Assembly (NCBI GenBank): GCA_018268105.1
Contig: JAFDXG010000129.1
Span: forward strand, 1-64,000
Length of the DNA stretch: 64,000 bases
Direction: 5' to 3'
Origin: Bacteroidota bacterium
GTDB taxonomy: Bacteria > Bacteroidota > Bacteroidia > Chitinophagales > Chitinophagaceae
This document shows positions 1 through 7,797 of this stretch, piece after piece; the first letter of the stretch is position 1; every line of letters begins with the position of its first letter. Under the pieces are notes generated by a model. The model searched no databases, was not told the DNA's origin, and was given only the letters and a program-made list of their open reading frames with translations. Position numbers and translations under genes: made by a program.

Positions 1-44
1 GTTTTGGGCAGCTTTAAAAGGTCGGTATTGCCAAGTGTATTCAT
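1..44 (-). CDS. Partial start of a DprA-like DNA-processing protein
   Basis: Only the first 14 codons are inside the window, read leftwards from an ATG at 44-42. The visible peptide is MNTLGNTDLLKLPK. From memory this resembles the N-terminus of a conserved Bacteroidota family of small Rossmann-fold proteins related to DprA, but 14 residues cannot prove it. The start codon overlaps the 19-bp direct repeat at 43-61 that borders the neighbouring GxxExxY gene, so the upstream region of this gene was supplied by the repeat. It lies 8 bp downstream of the GxxExxY stop on the same strand. Confidence 0.35.
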   Translation of the reverse strand, partial: MNTLGNTDLLKLPK

Positions 45-61
45 TGTCTGAATTAGGATTT
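43..61. repeat. Left copy of a 19-bp direct repeat flanking the GxxExxY gene
   Basis: The 19-mer ATTGTCTGAATTAGGATTT is present here and again at 517-535, exactly bracketing the GxxExxY gene. This copy overlaps the last codons and stop of that gene and the start codon of the next one. Confidence 0.85.
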
Positions 62-481
62 ATCGGATTTTGGGATTGTAGGATTGTTTCTGATGTATTC
101 TTTATTTTCAGGATGATTGACATTGTACACTCTTTTAAATTCCATACTTTTCGCTCCAAAGTTTATTAGTAAGCCTATTGGAAGATTGTAGGCTTGGCAG
201 TAATTCATTGCCTGTGCCAAATGAACTTCTTCTAAAGTTATCAATGCTTTAAGCTCTACCATAATCTTATCCTCAACAAAAAAATCTACCCTTCTTGTGC
301 CAATATCTTCACCTTCATAAAAAATAGTCATTTCCATTTCTCTTTGATAGCTTAAACCCTGTTTGCTCATTTCAATTGCTAATGCCCGTTGATAAACAAC
401 CTCTTGAAATCCATTACCTAATGTTGAATGAACTTTCATAGCACAGCCAATGATTTTATGGGTTAATTCTTCGTGTTTCAT
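53..481 (-). CDS. GxxExxY protein (PD-(D/E)XK-like)
   Basis: The 142-aa product contains the diagnostic G-F-Q-E-V-V-Y block near residue 24-30 (GxxExxY) after an N-terminal helix, followed by a hydrophobic core segment DFFVEDKIMVELKA that fits the D...ExK core of the PD-(D/E)XK nuclease superfamily. The family is widespread in Bacteroidota and has no established function. The last residues (NPTIPKSDKS) are encoded by the AATCC-rich repeat that flanks the gene, so the C-terminus is repeat-derived. The gene lies between identical 19-bp direct repeats and next to the scrap of a lost gene, which suggests that it arrived as a unit. Family assignment is secure; biochemical role is not. Confidence 0.9.
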   Translation of the reverse strand: MKHEELTHKIIGCAMKVHSTLGNGFQEVVYQRALAIEMSKQGLSYQREMEMTIFYEGEDIGTRRVDFFVEDKIMVELKALITLEEVHLAQAMNYCQAYNLPIGLLINFGAKSMEFKRVYNVNHPENKEYIRNNPTIPKSDKS

Positions 482-516
482 TTTTATTAATGCTTTTCTG
501 AGTAATTGTCTGAATA

Positions 517-618
517 ATTGTCTGAATTAGGATTTTAAGATTTTAGGATTTTAAGATTTAACGATTATTTGATATTAAAAAATCCTATCATCCACTAATC
601 CTAAAAATCCAAATTCAG
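517..618. repeat. Right copy of the direct repeat plus TTAGGATT-rich inverted array
   Basis: Positions 517-535 repeat the 19-mer at 43-61. The next 60 bases are short units built on AGGATTTTAAGATTTT. Positions about 599-618 carry a near-complementary copy of 520-539 (two mismatches), so the block can fold into a long imperfect hairpin. A partial extra copy of GTCTGAATAATT lies at 508-519. No gene is visible in 482-614; this is the upstream region of the GxxExxY gene. Confidence 0.75.
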
Positions 619-734
619 ACATCCTCATCTTCTCCTTCCAACTCTTTACCCATTCTATACTTTATATCATAATTGATAATAAAATCCAACTCCTCCTCCG
701 TAAAGGTTGAAATTATTTTAATACCATTATAAAA
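615..734 (-). pseudogene. C-terminal remnant of a larger gene (possibly a type IIG restriction-modification enzyme)
   Basis: Reading leftwards from a stop codon at 737-735 there is a 39-codon open stretch that ends in a TGA at 617-615. It encodes the well-formed acidic tail TEEELDFIINYDIKYRMG followed by KELEGEDEDV. There is no start codon or upstream domain. From memory the tail resembles the ends of Eco57I-like DNA methylases/restriction enzymes; I cannot confirm this without a search. The stop codon lies inside the inverted repeat copy, so the repeat block abuts the remnant exactly at the end of its reading frame. Confidence 0.45.
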
Positions 735-820
735 TTAAAGAGAATGCTAAAAGGATTGAGAAATAAATGTTCAGCAGGCATTTATAATCGTTGAAGTCTG
801 TTTAAAGAAAGATACGATGG

Positions 821-1516
821 TTACAAAATATTCAATTGTTTATTTAACTGTGAACGATAGGCATCAGCCACAGGAATGGATTTGCCGCCAATGACAATCG
901 CTCCGTCCTGGATAGTATCTATTTTGTGCAGGGCAACGATATAAGACCGATGTACCCTGATGAATTTTTGATCGGGCAAGCGTTCTTCCACAGACTTTAA
1001 AGTGGAATGAATAGCAAAAAACTTTTGAGAGGTGTGCAGCTTAACATAATCACCCATTGCTTCAGCAAATAGAATATCATCAATGTTCAGTCTTTTTACA
1101 ATATTAGAATCCCGGATAAAAATAAACTCATCATTGTTCATCTTCACTTCTTCTTTATTGCTTTCTATAATGGTTCTTGCCCGGTCAATAGCCTGTATAA
1201 ACCGGGAAGGCATTACCGGCTTCACCAGGTAATCAGCTACATTAAGCTCAAATGCTTCTACCGCGTATTCTTTAAGAGAGGTGGTAAAAATAATGACAGG
1301 GCGGTGTTTGCCCAGGTTTTTGGTAAGCTCCAGCCCACTCATTCCAGGCATTTGTATATCAAGTAGTAGGATGTCAGCCGGTTGCTCCTGCAAAAAGTTG
1401 TAGGCTGCCATGGCGCTATCCACATCTCCGGTTACTTCTAAATCCTTTATCTGAACTGCCAGGTGCCGCATAGTTGTCCTCGCAATTTTGTTATCATCTA
1501 CGATTAATACCTTCAT
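821..1516 (-). CDS. LytTR-family response regulator
   Basis: The 231-aa protein has an N-terminal receiver domain (about residues 1-120) with acidic pocket VDDN at 6-9, the phospho-acceptor Asp53 in LLLDIQMPG and Lys99 in LVKP, followed by a LytTR DNA-binding domain (about 130-231) with the typical FIRVHRSYIVAL segment. In Bacteroidota such regulators usually pair with an inner-membrane histidine kinase of the LytS/YpdA type encoded beside them. No kinase gene is seen here, so this one is an orphan within the window. It is transcribed away from the GMC gene, and its targets cannot be read from the sequence. Confidence 0.95.
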   Translation of the reverse strand: MKVLIVDDNKIARTTMRHLAVQIKDLEVTGDVDSAMAAYNFLQEQPADILLLDIQMPGMSGLELTKNLGKHRPVIIFTTSLKEYAVEAFELNVADYLVKPVMPSRFIQAIDRARTIIESNKEEVKMNNDEFIFIRDSNIVKRLNIDDILFAEAMGDYVKLHTSQKFFAIHSTLKSVEERLPDQKFIRVHRSYIVALHKIDTIQDGAIVIGGKSIPVADAYRSQLNKQLNIL

Positions 1517-1873
1517 ATAATAAAGATATAGAAAACTGATTGAGGGTTTATAACTGGCAAACGCATCTAAAATTCTTAAAGTCTGAAAGGTTGGTAGTGT
1601 TATAGAAAACTTTAATGCTTTTGCCCTGTATGGCAGATGTGAAGCTTGATTTTATTCTTACAGAATACGCAGATCAATATCAAACCAAAATCAGAGCCTA
1701 ATAGCATGACTATAACAAAGGGGACGGAAAATACTATGATTAATCATTGGTTTTTAAATGTTTTTTCAATTTTTTAGGTATTTTTCTGTTTTTTTTTACT
1801 CTATACATCGGATACATAGATAATTGTATAAAATTTTGTAAAATTCGATTGCTAAATATTCATTTTATCAGGT
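1517..1873. other. Divergent intergenic region between regulator and GMC gene
   Basis: This 357-bp AT-rich spacer separates two divergent genes and must contain both promoters. On the minus strand TATCTTTA, one mismatch from TAnnTTTG, lies just upstream of the regulator. A 28-codon open frame at 1615-1701 has no recognisable features and is not called. No hairpin or repeat stands out. Confidence 0.5.
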
Positions 1874-3610
1874 ATGGGAAAATTACAAATCAAGAAATCC
1901 CCCACCGTACACGATGTAGTTGTCATCGGTTCGGGTGCGGGGGGAGGTATGGCTGGTTATGTCCTGGCTCAGGCAGGTGTTAAAGTATTGATGCTTGAGG
2001 CAGGTCCTTATTTTGACCCGAGAACAGATTCACATCAATTGAAATGGCCCTGGCAGTCTCCGCGCCGTGGCGCAGGAACAGTTCGTCCATTTGGCGACTT
2101 TGATGCCGCTTACGGTGGTTGGGAAATTGACGGCGAGCCGTACACGAGAAATAATAATACGGAATTTGACTGGTTTCGTTCAAGGATGCTTGGTGGTAAA
2201 ACCAATCACTGGGGCAGAATATCCCTTCGCATGGGTCCGGATGACTTTCAACCGAAGGATGGTATCACAGAAAAATGGCCTTTCGGCTATGATGAACTGA
2301 AACCTTATTATGATAAAGTGGACAGGCTGATTGGGCTGTATGGCACGGTAGAAGGACTGGAAAATGAACCCGACGGTATTTTTATGCCACCTCCCAAACC
2401 CCGGTTGCCGGAACTGTTTATTAAAAAAGCAGCAGCATCCGTTGGGGTAAAAGTGATAGCAGGCCGGGGATCAGTGATGACCGAAGCGCTACCAGACAAT
2501 AAAGACAGGCAACCCTGCTTTTACTGCGGGCAATGCGGAAGAAGCTGTAAAGTATATGGAGATTTCTCCGCTTCTTCCTGTTTGGTTATTCCCGCTATTA
2601 AAACCGGGAACCTCGAGGTAATCACCAATGCTATGGTAAGAGAGATTCTTACAGATAAAAACGGGATAGCAACAGGTGTTTCCTATATCAACAAAGAAGA
2701 TATGCAGGAATACCAGGTGAGTGCTAAAACAGTGATACTTGGAGCTAGTGCCTGCGAATCTGCCCGTATATTGCTTAATTCACGGTCATCAGCCCATCCT
2801 AATGGACTGGCAAATAACAGTAATATTGTTGGTAAATACCTGCATGATTCAACCGGGTCAAGCCTGGGTGGTTTCCTTCCGCAGTTGCTGGATCGCAAGC
2901 GCTTCAATGAAGACGGTACAGGTAGTATCCATATTTATTCGCCCTGGTGGCTCGATAATAAAAAACTGGATTTTCCCCGCGGATATCATATTGAATACGG
3001 CGGTGGTATGCGTATGCCTTCGTACGGTTTTGGCGGAGGTATGCACAAGATGAATGGACTGGTACCGGGCAAAGACGGAAAACCCAAACAAGCCGGAGGC
3101 TTTGGCGCTTCACTTAAAGATGATTATCGTCGTTTCTATGGCACTACCCTTGGAATGGCTGGTCGTGGTACTGCTATTGCCCGAAAAGAAAATTATTGTG
3201 AGATTGATCCGAATGTGGTGGATAAATACGGAATTCCGGTTCTTCGGTTTAACTATACCTGGAGTAATGAAGAGATCAAACAGGCAAAACACATGCAGGA
3301 AACCTTTCAGGAACTTCTGCATACTATGGGCGCCATTATTACTTCATCTCCACATGGCGAACATGATAACTGGGGACTGGAAGCACCCGGCAGGATTATT
3401 CATGAAGTAGGGACAATCCGTATGGGCGATGATCCTAAAAAATCGGCGCTCAACAGATGGTGCCAGGCGCACGACTGCAAAAATCTGTTTGTGGTAGATG
3501 CTGCTCCGTTTGTACAGCAGGGCGATAAGAATGCCACCTGGACGATACTTGCTTTATCGTGGCGCACCGCAGAATATATACTTGATCAAAGAAAAAAAGG
3601 AAACGTTTAA
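1874..3610 (+). CDS. GMC-family FAD-dependent dehydrogenase, large subunit
   Basis: The 578-aa protein has the FAD-binding VVVIGSGAGGG motif at residues 15-25, a GGKTNHWG motif near 110, and the GMC C-terminal catalytic pair: His510 in HEVGTIRMG and Asn553 in DKNATW. A cysteine cluster C215-x2-C-x2-C-x3-C resembles the iron-sulfur motif of membrane dehydrogenase large subunits of the FAD glucose dehydrogenase type. There is no signal peptide, but the next gene (18 bp downstream) encodes a gluconate-2-dehydrogenase-subunit-3-like partner with a Tat/lipoprotein signal, so co-export of the folded pair is likely. The substrate is a sugar or polyol; a glycoside 3-dehydrogenase role is inferred from the sugar locus at 50.8-56.6 kb. 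No cytochrome c subunit is adjacent. Confidence 0.95.
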   Translation: MGKLQIKKSPTVHDVVVIGSGAGGGMAGYVLAQAGVKVLMLEAGPYFDPRTDSHQLKWPWQSPRRGAGTVRPFGDFDAAYGGWEIDGEPYTRNNNTEFDWFRSRMLGGKTNHWGRISLRMGPDDFQPKDGITEKWPFGYDELKPYYDKVDRLIGLYGTVEGLENEPDGIFMPPPKPRLPELFIKKAAASVGVKVIAGRGSVMTEALPDNKDRQPCFYCGQCGRSCKVYGDFSASSCLVIPAIKTGNLEVITNAMVREILTDKNGIATGVSYINKEDMQEYQVSAKTVILGASACESARILLNSRSSAHPNGLANNSNIVGKYLHDSTGSSLGGFLPQLLDRKRFNEDGTGSIHIYSPWWLDNKKLDFPRGYHIEYGGGMRMPSYGFGGGMHKMNGLVPGKDGKPKQAGGFGASLKDDYRRFYGTTLGMAGRGTAIARKENYCEIDPNVVDKYGIPVLRFNYTWSNEEIKQAKHMQETFQELLHTMGAIITSSPHGEHDNWGLEAPGRIIHEVGTIRMGDDPKKSALNRWCQAHDCKNLFVVDAAPFVQQGDKNATWTILALSWRTAEYILDQRKKGNV

Positions 3611-3628
3611 CTAATAATCAATCTTGTT

Positions 3629-4258
3629 ATGAACAGACGTGACTCACTCAGGGCACTTGGACTAACCGCCGTATCCACCGGCATCTTGCTCAATGCCTGT
3701 AACACAAATGAAACAAAAACCGGGGCCGAAACTACAGCAGAGCCGATTGGCATGAACGACGGGAGAGAACCTTTTGAAATTGAAAGAAATAAAAAACTCA
3801 ATGCCGAGAAGTTCTTTACTGAACATGAATTGGCTACCATTACTCTATTAGCAGATATCATCATTCCCAAAGATGATATATCCGGGAGTGCTTCTGATGC
3901 AAAAGTTCCTGAATTCATTGAGTTTATCGTAAAAGATATGCCCTCGCACCAGGTGCCAATGCGAGGCGGGCTTCGCTGGTTGGATGTGCAATGCCTGAAC
4001 CGGTATAATGCCACTTTCAGGGAATCCACCAAAGAACAACAACTGGAAATAGTAAATGAGATTGCCTATCCGAAGCAGGCAAAGCCGGAAATGCAGCAGG
4101 GGGTAGCATTCTTCAACCGTATGCGCGACCTCACAGCATCAGGGTTTTTTACCAGTGAAATGGGAATAAAAGACCTGGGTTATATGGGAAATGTTCCCAA
4201 CAAATGGGAAGGCGTTCCTGCAGACGTGCTGAAGCAGTACGGACTGGAGAATGTATGA
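3629..4258 (+). CDS. Gluconate 2-dehydrogenase subunit 3 family protein
   Basis: The 209-aa product begins with MNRRDSLRALGLTAVSTG, a twin-arginine pattern, and a lipobox ending in LLNAC, so it is predicted to be exported by Tat and lipid-anchored. The mature part (about residues 50-205) matches the GLDH subunit-3 fold: a TEHELATITLLADIIIP segment followed by a helical region and a GFFTSEMGIKDLGY segment. In this family the small subunit carries the export signal for the GMC flavoprotein and is required for activity. It follows the large subunit by 18 bp and is followed by a strong terminator, so the two form a closed two-gene operon. Confidence 0.92.
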   Translation: MNRRDSLRALGLTAVSTGILLNACNTNETKTGAETTAEPIGMNDGREPFEIERNKKLNAEKFFTEHELATITLLADIIIPKDDISGSASDAKVPEFIEFIVKDMPSHQVPMRGGLRWLDVQCLNRYNATFRESTKEQQLEIVNEIAYPKQAKPEMQQGVAFFNRMRDLTASGFFTSEMGIKDLGYMGNVPNKWEGVPADVLKQYGLENV

Positions 4259-4292
4259 TACCATAGAAATGGAAAACCGTAGTATATACAGG

Positions 4293-4321
4293 AGCCGGCT
4301 TAATTGCCGGCTTCTTTTTTT
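4293..4321 (+). terminator. Rho-independent terminator of the GMC/GLDH3 operon
   Basis: The arms AGCCGGC (4293-4299) and GCCGGCT (4306-4312) pair perfectly across a 6-nt loop and are followed by a T-run at 4315-4321. Confidence 0.9.
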
Positions 4322-4416
4322 AAGTAATAGTGTATTTTGTTAAAGCCTACCTTAGTTTTATACGATATTTGAATATATAGGATATTAAAATTTATTATTG
4401 TTATTTAAACAATGTT

Positions 4417-7400
4417 ATGGGAATTGCAAAATTGCAGGCTTTTATGATAGGGTTTACTGTTCTTGTTTTTTCATGTAACCGTGATAAAAAAGATGAAAGC
4501 GGAACCGGGACAGCTTCAATGGGAAAATTTACATTGCTTGGAGCGGAAAATACTGGGGTGAATTTTATAAATACAGTGGAAGACAAAGCGAACTTCAATG
4601 CTCTTACCTACCGAAATTTTTATAATGGCGGTGGTGTGGCAATTGGAGATATCAACAATGATGGTTTGCCCGATTTGTATTTTACTTCCAACCAGCAAAG
4701 CAACAAGCTATACCTGAACAAAGGGAATTTTAAATTCGAAGATATTACAGAAAAAGCAGGAGTAGGGGGCAAGATGAATTGGAGTACCGGAGTAACGATG
4801 GCAGATGTTAACGGAGATGGGTTACTCGATATATATGTATGTAACTCAGGTGATGTAAATAGCAGTCGTAGGAAAAATGAACTATTTATCAACCAGGGTA
4901 ATCTAAAATTTACTGAAGAAGCTGCTCAATATCATCTTGACAATGATGGATATTCTACTCACGCAGCATTCTTTGATTATGACCAGGATGGAGATCTTGA
5001 CTGTTATATTTTAAACGACAGATTTAATGATCCGGGAAGGGTTGAATTGTATAAGAAGATAAGAGAACAACCTACTCCCGGGGGACATAAATTAATGCGG
5101 AACGATGGTAATGTTTTTACTGATGTAACAGTTGAGGCTGGTATATATGGCAGCGATGTTGCATTTGGATTAGGTGTCTCAGTATCAGACCTGAATGGTG
5201 ACCATTTACCCGATATATATATCAGTAATGATTTTTGGGAAAGGGATTACCTGTATATAAATAAAGGGAATGGAAAATTCTCTGAAGAGTTGACAGGCAG
5301 GATTAATTATTGTTCGACGTCGAGTATGGGAGCAGATATTGCTGATATCAATAATGATGGTGCTCCTGAAATATTTACCACAGATATGCTTCCTGCTGAT
5401 AATTACCGGTTAAAAACTACTATGGCATTTGATCCTTATCATCTCGAAGACATGAAATACAGGGAAAATTATCATTACCAGATCACACAGAATTGTCTGC
5501 ACCTTAATAATGGATATGGCGAGTTTGCAGAGATAGGTCAACTTGCCGGTGTAGATGCAACAGACTGGAGTTGGGGAGCTTTGATATTTGATTTTGAAAA
5601 TGATGGTAAAAAGGACATTTTCGTTAGTAATGGAATTTTAAGGGATTTGATGTCAATGGATTTTTTAAAATATTTGGAAGGTCAAATCAATAAAAATACA
5701 CTGACATCAAACTATAAGGAATTGATTGCAAAGATGCCTTCAAAGCCATTACAGAATTATGCATTTTTTAATGGTGGTAATTTGCAATTTAAGAATGTTG
5801 CGGAGGGTATTGGTTTAAAGGAATTGTCGTATAGCAATGGAGCAGCTTATGGAGACCTTGACAATGATGGCGATCTTGATCTTGTTGTTAATAATAATAA
5901 TGAACCATGTTTTATATATCGCAATGATATTAGCGGTAATGGAAAAAATCATTTTCTTAAGCTGAAATTTAAAGGCTCGGGGAAGAACCCTTTTGGTATT
6001 GGTGCAGAGGTAAGCCTTTGGAATAAAAGTGGAGTGCAGGCTTTACAAAACTATAATACAAGAGGTTTTCAAAGCAGCATAGAACCAAACCTTCTATTTG
6101 GTATTGGGAAAGAAACCGTGATTGATTCAATACAGGTCATTTGGCCAAATGGTAAAATGCAGCAAATAAAAAATATTAAAGCTGATCAGACTCTTACTCT
6201 TAACATAAGTGACGCTACACTGAATGCTGTAAATATTAAAACTGTAAAGCAGGGATGGTATACTAATATAACTGAAGAAGCAATGGATAAAAAAGCCGTA
6301 CATAAAGAAAACAGATATAATGATTTTAACGATGAATTATTGCTGGTACGTATGCTTTCAACCGAAGGTCCGAGACTTATAATGGGTGATGTAAATAATG
6401 ATAAGTTGATTGACTTTATATTGCCCGGTGCAGCAGGCGAAGAGGATAAATTGTTTGTACAAAAAGCTGATGGAGGGTTCCAATTTAAAACTACTCCCGC
6501 ATTTATTAATGATGCCGGGTTTGAAAGTATATGCGGGGCATTGTTTGATTTTGATAAAGACGGTGACAACGATTTGATGATAGCTTCCGGAGGGAATGAA
6601 GCGGGGATGCCTCATTCTAATTTTAAAATCCGATTTTATAACAACGATGGTAAAGGTAACTTTAGTCCCAATCTCAATGCTGCTCCAAGGGTGATAGGGA
6701 ATTTTTCCACTATGCAGATATGTGATATAGATGGTGATGGTGATGAGGATGTTTTTTTGGGTGCAAGAAATGTTCCCGGAAACTATGGACTGCCACCACG
6801 GTCTTATTTATTGATTAATAATAGAGATAGTTGGATAGATATTACTCCTCCGGAGCTGGCTAATGCAGGAATGGTAACAGATGCATGCTGGGCAGATACA
6901 GATGGTGATGGTGACAAAGATTTAATACTGGTTGGTGACTGGATGCCCGTAACCATATATAAAAATGAGGGTGGAAAATTTGAAACGAAACAAACCATCC
7001 CTAATAGTAACGGCTGGTGGAACAGGATAACCTCAGCAGATATTGATAAAGATGGCGATATAGATTTTGTATTGGGCAACTGGGGGCTGAATACAAAATT
7101 TAAAGCGAGTCCCGAGCGTCCTTTGACAATGTTTGTAAATGATTTTGACAGGAACGGAAAAGCGGAAGGTATTATTAACTGGTATCCACCATTGGATTCA
7201 GTTTCTTATCCGTTTGCAACCATGCCGGAGATAACCTCACAGATAGCTATCTTAAAAAGCCAGATATCGAAATATTCAGATTATGGAGATAAGAAATATG
7301 ATCAGTTATTTTCACAGGAGCTTCGTGATAAATCGCTCAGGTATGAGGCAAACTACCTGCAGTCTGCAATTTTATATAATAACAACGGGAATTATGAATT

Positions 7401-7728
7401 ACAAGCTTTGCCCATACAGGCTCAGTTTGCACCCATTTTTTCCATTACAGTAAATGATCTTGATAATGATGGGAAGACAGATATCTGGCTTGGTGGAAAC
7501 TTTTATGCACTTAAACCACAGGCGGGCAGACATAATGCCAGCAATGGTATATTTTTAAAAGGAGCGGATAATGGCAGTTTTGTTTATGTGGCTCCTGAAC
7601 GTTCTGGAATAAAGGTTAGAGGCGAAGTAAGGGATGCTGCAATAATTAAAGCTAAAGACGACAAACTCCATCTTATAGTAGCGAGAAATAATGATAAGGT
7701 ATTATTGTTTGAAAGGGGAAAAAAATAA
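4417..7728 (+). CDS. VCBS/FG-GAP repeat lipoprotein with ASPIC/UnbV domain (CRTAC1-like)
   Basis: The 1103-aa product has a lipoprotein signal ending in VFSC (residue about 20). About fourteen Asp-rich calcium-loop motifs of the DxNxDGxxD type follow (for example DINNDGLPDLYF, DVNGDGLLDIYV, DLDNDGDLDLVV, DIDKDGDIDFVL), which mark FG-GAP/VCBS beta-propeller blades. An ASPIC/UnbV domain lies at about 512-597 (NYNTRGFQSS, IQVIWPNG). A second propeller follows to the end. The protein is a predicted surface or periplasmic lipoprotein. A paralogue of nearly the same length lies at 13005-16289 on the other side of the SusC/SusD pair. The family is often SusCD-associated in Bacteroidota; its ligand is unknown. 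Confidence 0.92.
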   Translation: MGIAKLQAFMIGFTVLVFSCNRDKKDESGTGTASMGKFTLLGAENTGVNFINTVEDKANFNALTYRNFYNGGGVAIGDINNDGLPDLYFTSNQQSNKLYLNKGNFKFEDITEKAGVGGKMNWSTGVTMADVNGDGLLDIYVCNSGDVNSSRRKNELFINQGNLKFTEEAAQYHLDNDGYSTHAAFFDYDQDGDLDCYILNDRFNDPGRVELYKKIREQPTPGGHKLMRNDGNVFTDVTVEAGIYGSDVAFGLGVSVSDLNGDHLPDIYISNDFWERDYLYINKGNGKFSEELTGRINYCSTSSMGADIADINNDGAPEIFTTDMLPADNYRLKTTMAFDPYHLEDMKYRENYHYQITQNCLHLNNGYGEFAEIGQLAGVDATDWSWGALIFDFENDGKKDIFVSNGILRDLMSMDFLKYLEGQINKNTLTSNYKELIAKMPSKPLQNYAFFNGGNLQFKNVAEGIGLKELSYSNGAAYGDLDNDGDLDLVVNNNNEPCFIYRNDISGNGKNHFLKLKFKGSGKNPFGIGAEVSLWNKSGVQALQNYNTRGFQSSIEPNLLFGIGKETVIDSIQVIWPNGKMQQIKNIKADQTLTLNISDATLNAVNIKTVKQGWYTNITEEAMDKKAVHKENRYNDFNDELLLVRMLSTEGPRLIMGDVNNDKLIDFILPGAAGEEDKLFVQKADGGFQFKTTPAFINDAGFESICGALFDFDKDGDNDLMIASGGNEAGMPHSNFKIRFYNNDGKGNFSPNLNAAPRVIGNFSTMQICDIDGDGDEDVFLGARNVPGNYGLPPRSYLLINNRDSWIDITPPELANAGMVTDACWADTDGDGDKDLILVGDWMPVTIYKNEGGKFETKQTIPNSNGWWNRITSADIDKDGDIDFVLGNWGLNTKFKASPERPLTMFVNDFDRNGKAEGIINWYPPLDSVSYPFATMPEITSQIAILKSQISKYSDYGDKKYDQLFSQELRDKSLRYEANYLQSAILYNNNGNYELQALPIQAQFAPIFSITVNDLDNDGKTDIWLGGNFYALKPQAGRHNASNGIFLKGADNGSFVYVAPERSGIKVRGEVRDAAIIKAKDDKLHLIVARNNDKVLLFERGKK

Positions 7729-7731
7729 GGT

Positions 7732-7779
7732 ATAATAATAAAAAGGTCGTTGATCAATCAACGACCTTTTTATTATTAT
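7732..7779. terminator. Bidirectional terminator between convergent genes
   Basis: A perfect 22-bp inverted repeat (7732-7753 and 7758-7779) with a 4-nt TCAA loop lies between the convergent VCBS and susD-like genes. A GGTCGTTGA/TCAACGACC core is flanked by A-rich and T-rich arms, so a U-tract is present in both directions. Confidence 0.93.
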
Positions 7780-7797
7780 CAATCAACTGGATGCTAA

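Noticed and set aside
1615..1701. 28-codon frame in the regulator/GMC spacer
   Set aside because: Too short, no start-site context and no features; may be chance.
1747..1983. 78-codon plus-strand frame before and into the GMC gene
   Set aside because: It is low-complexity Phe-rich spacer followed by an out-of-frame reading of the FAD motif region.
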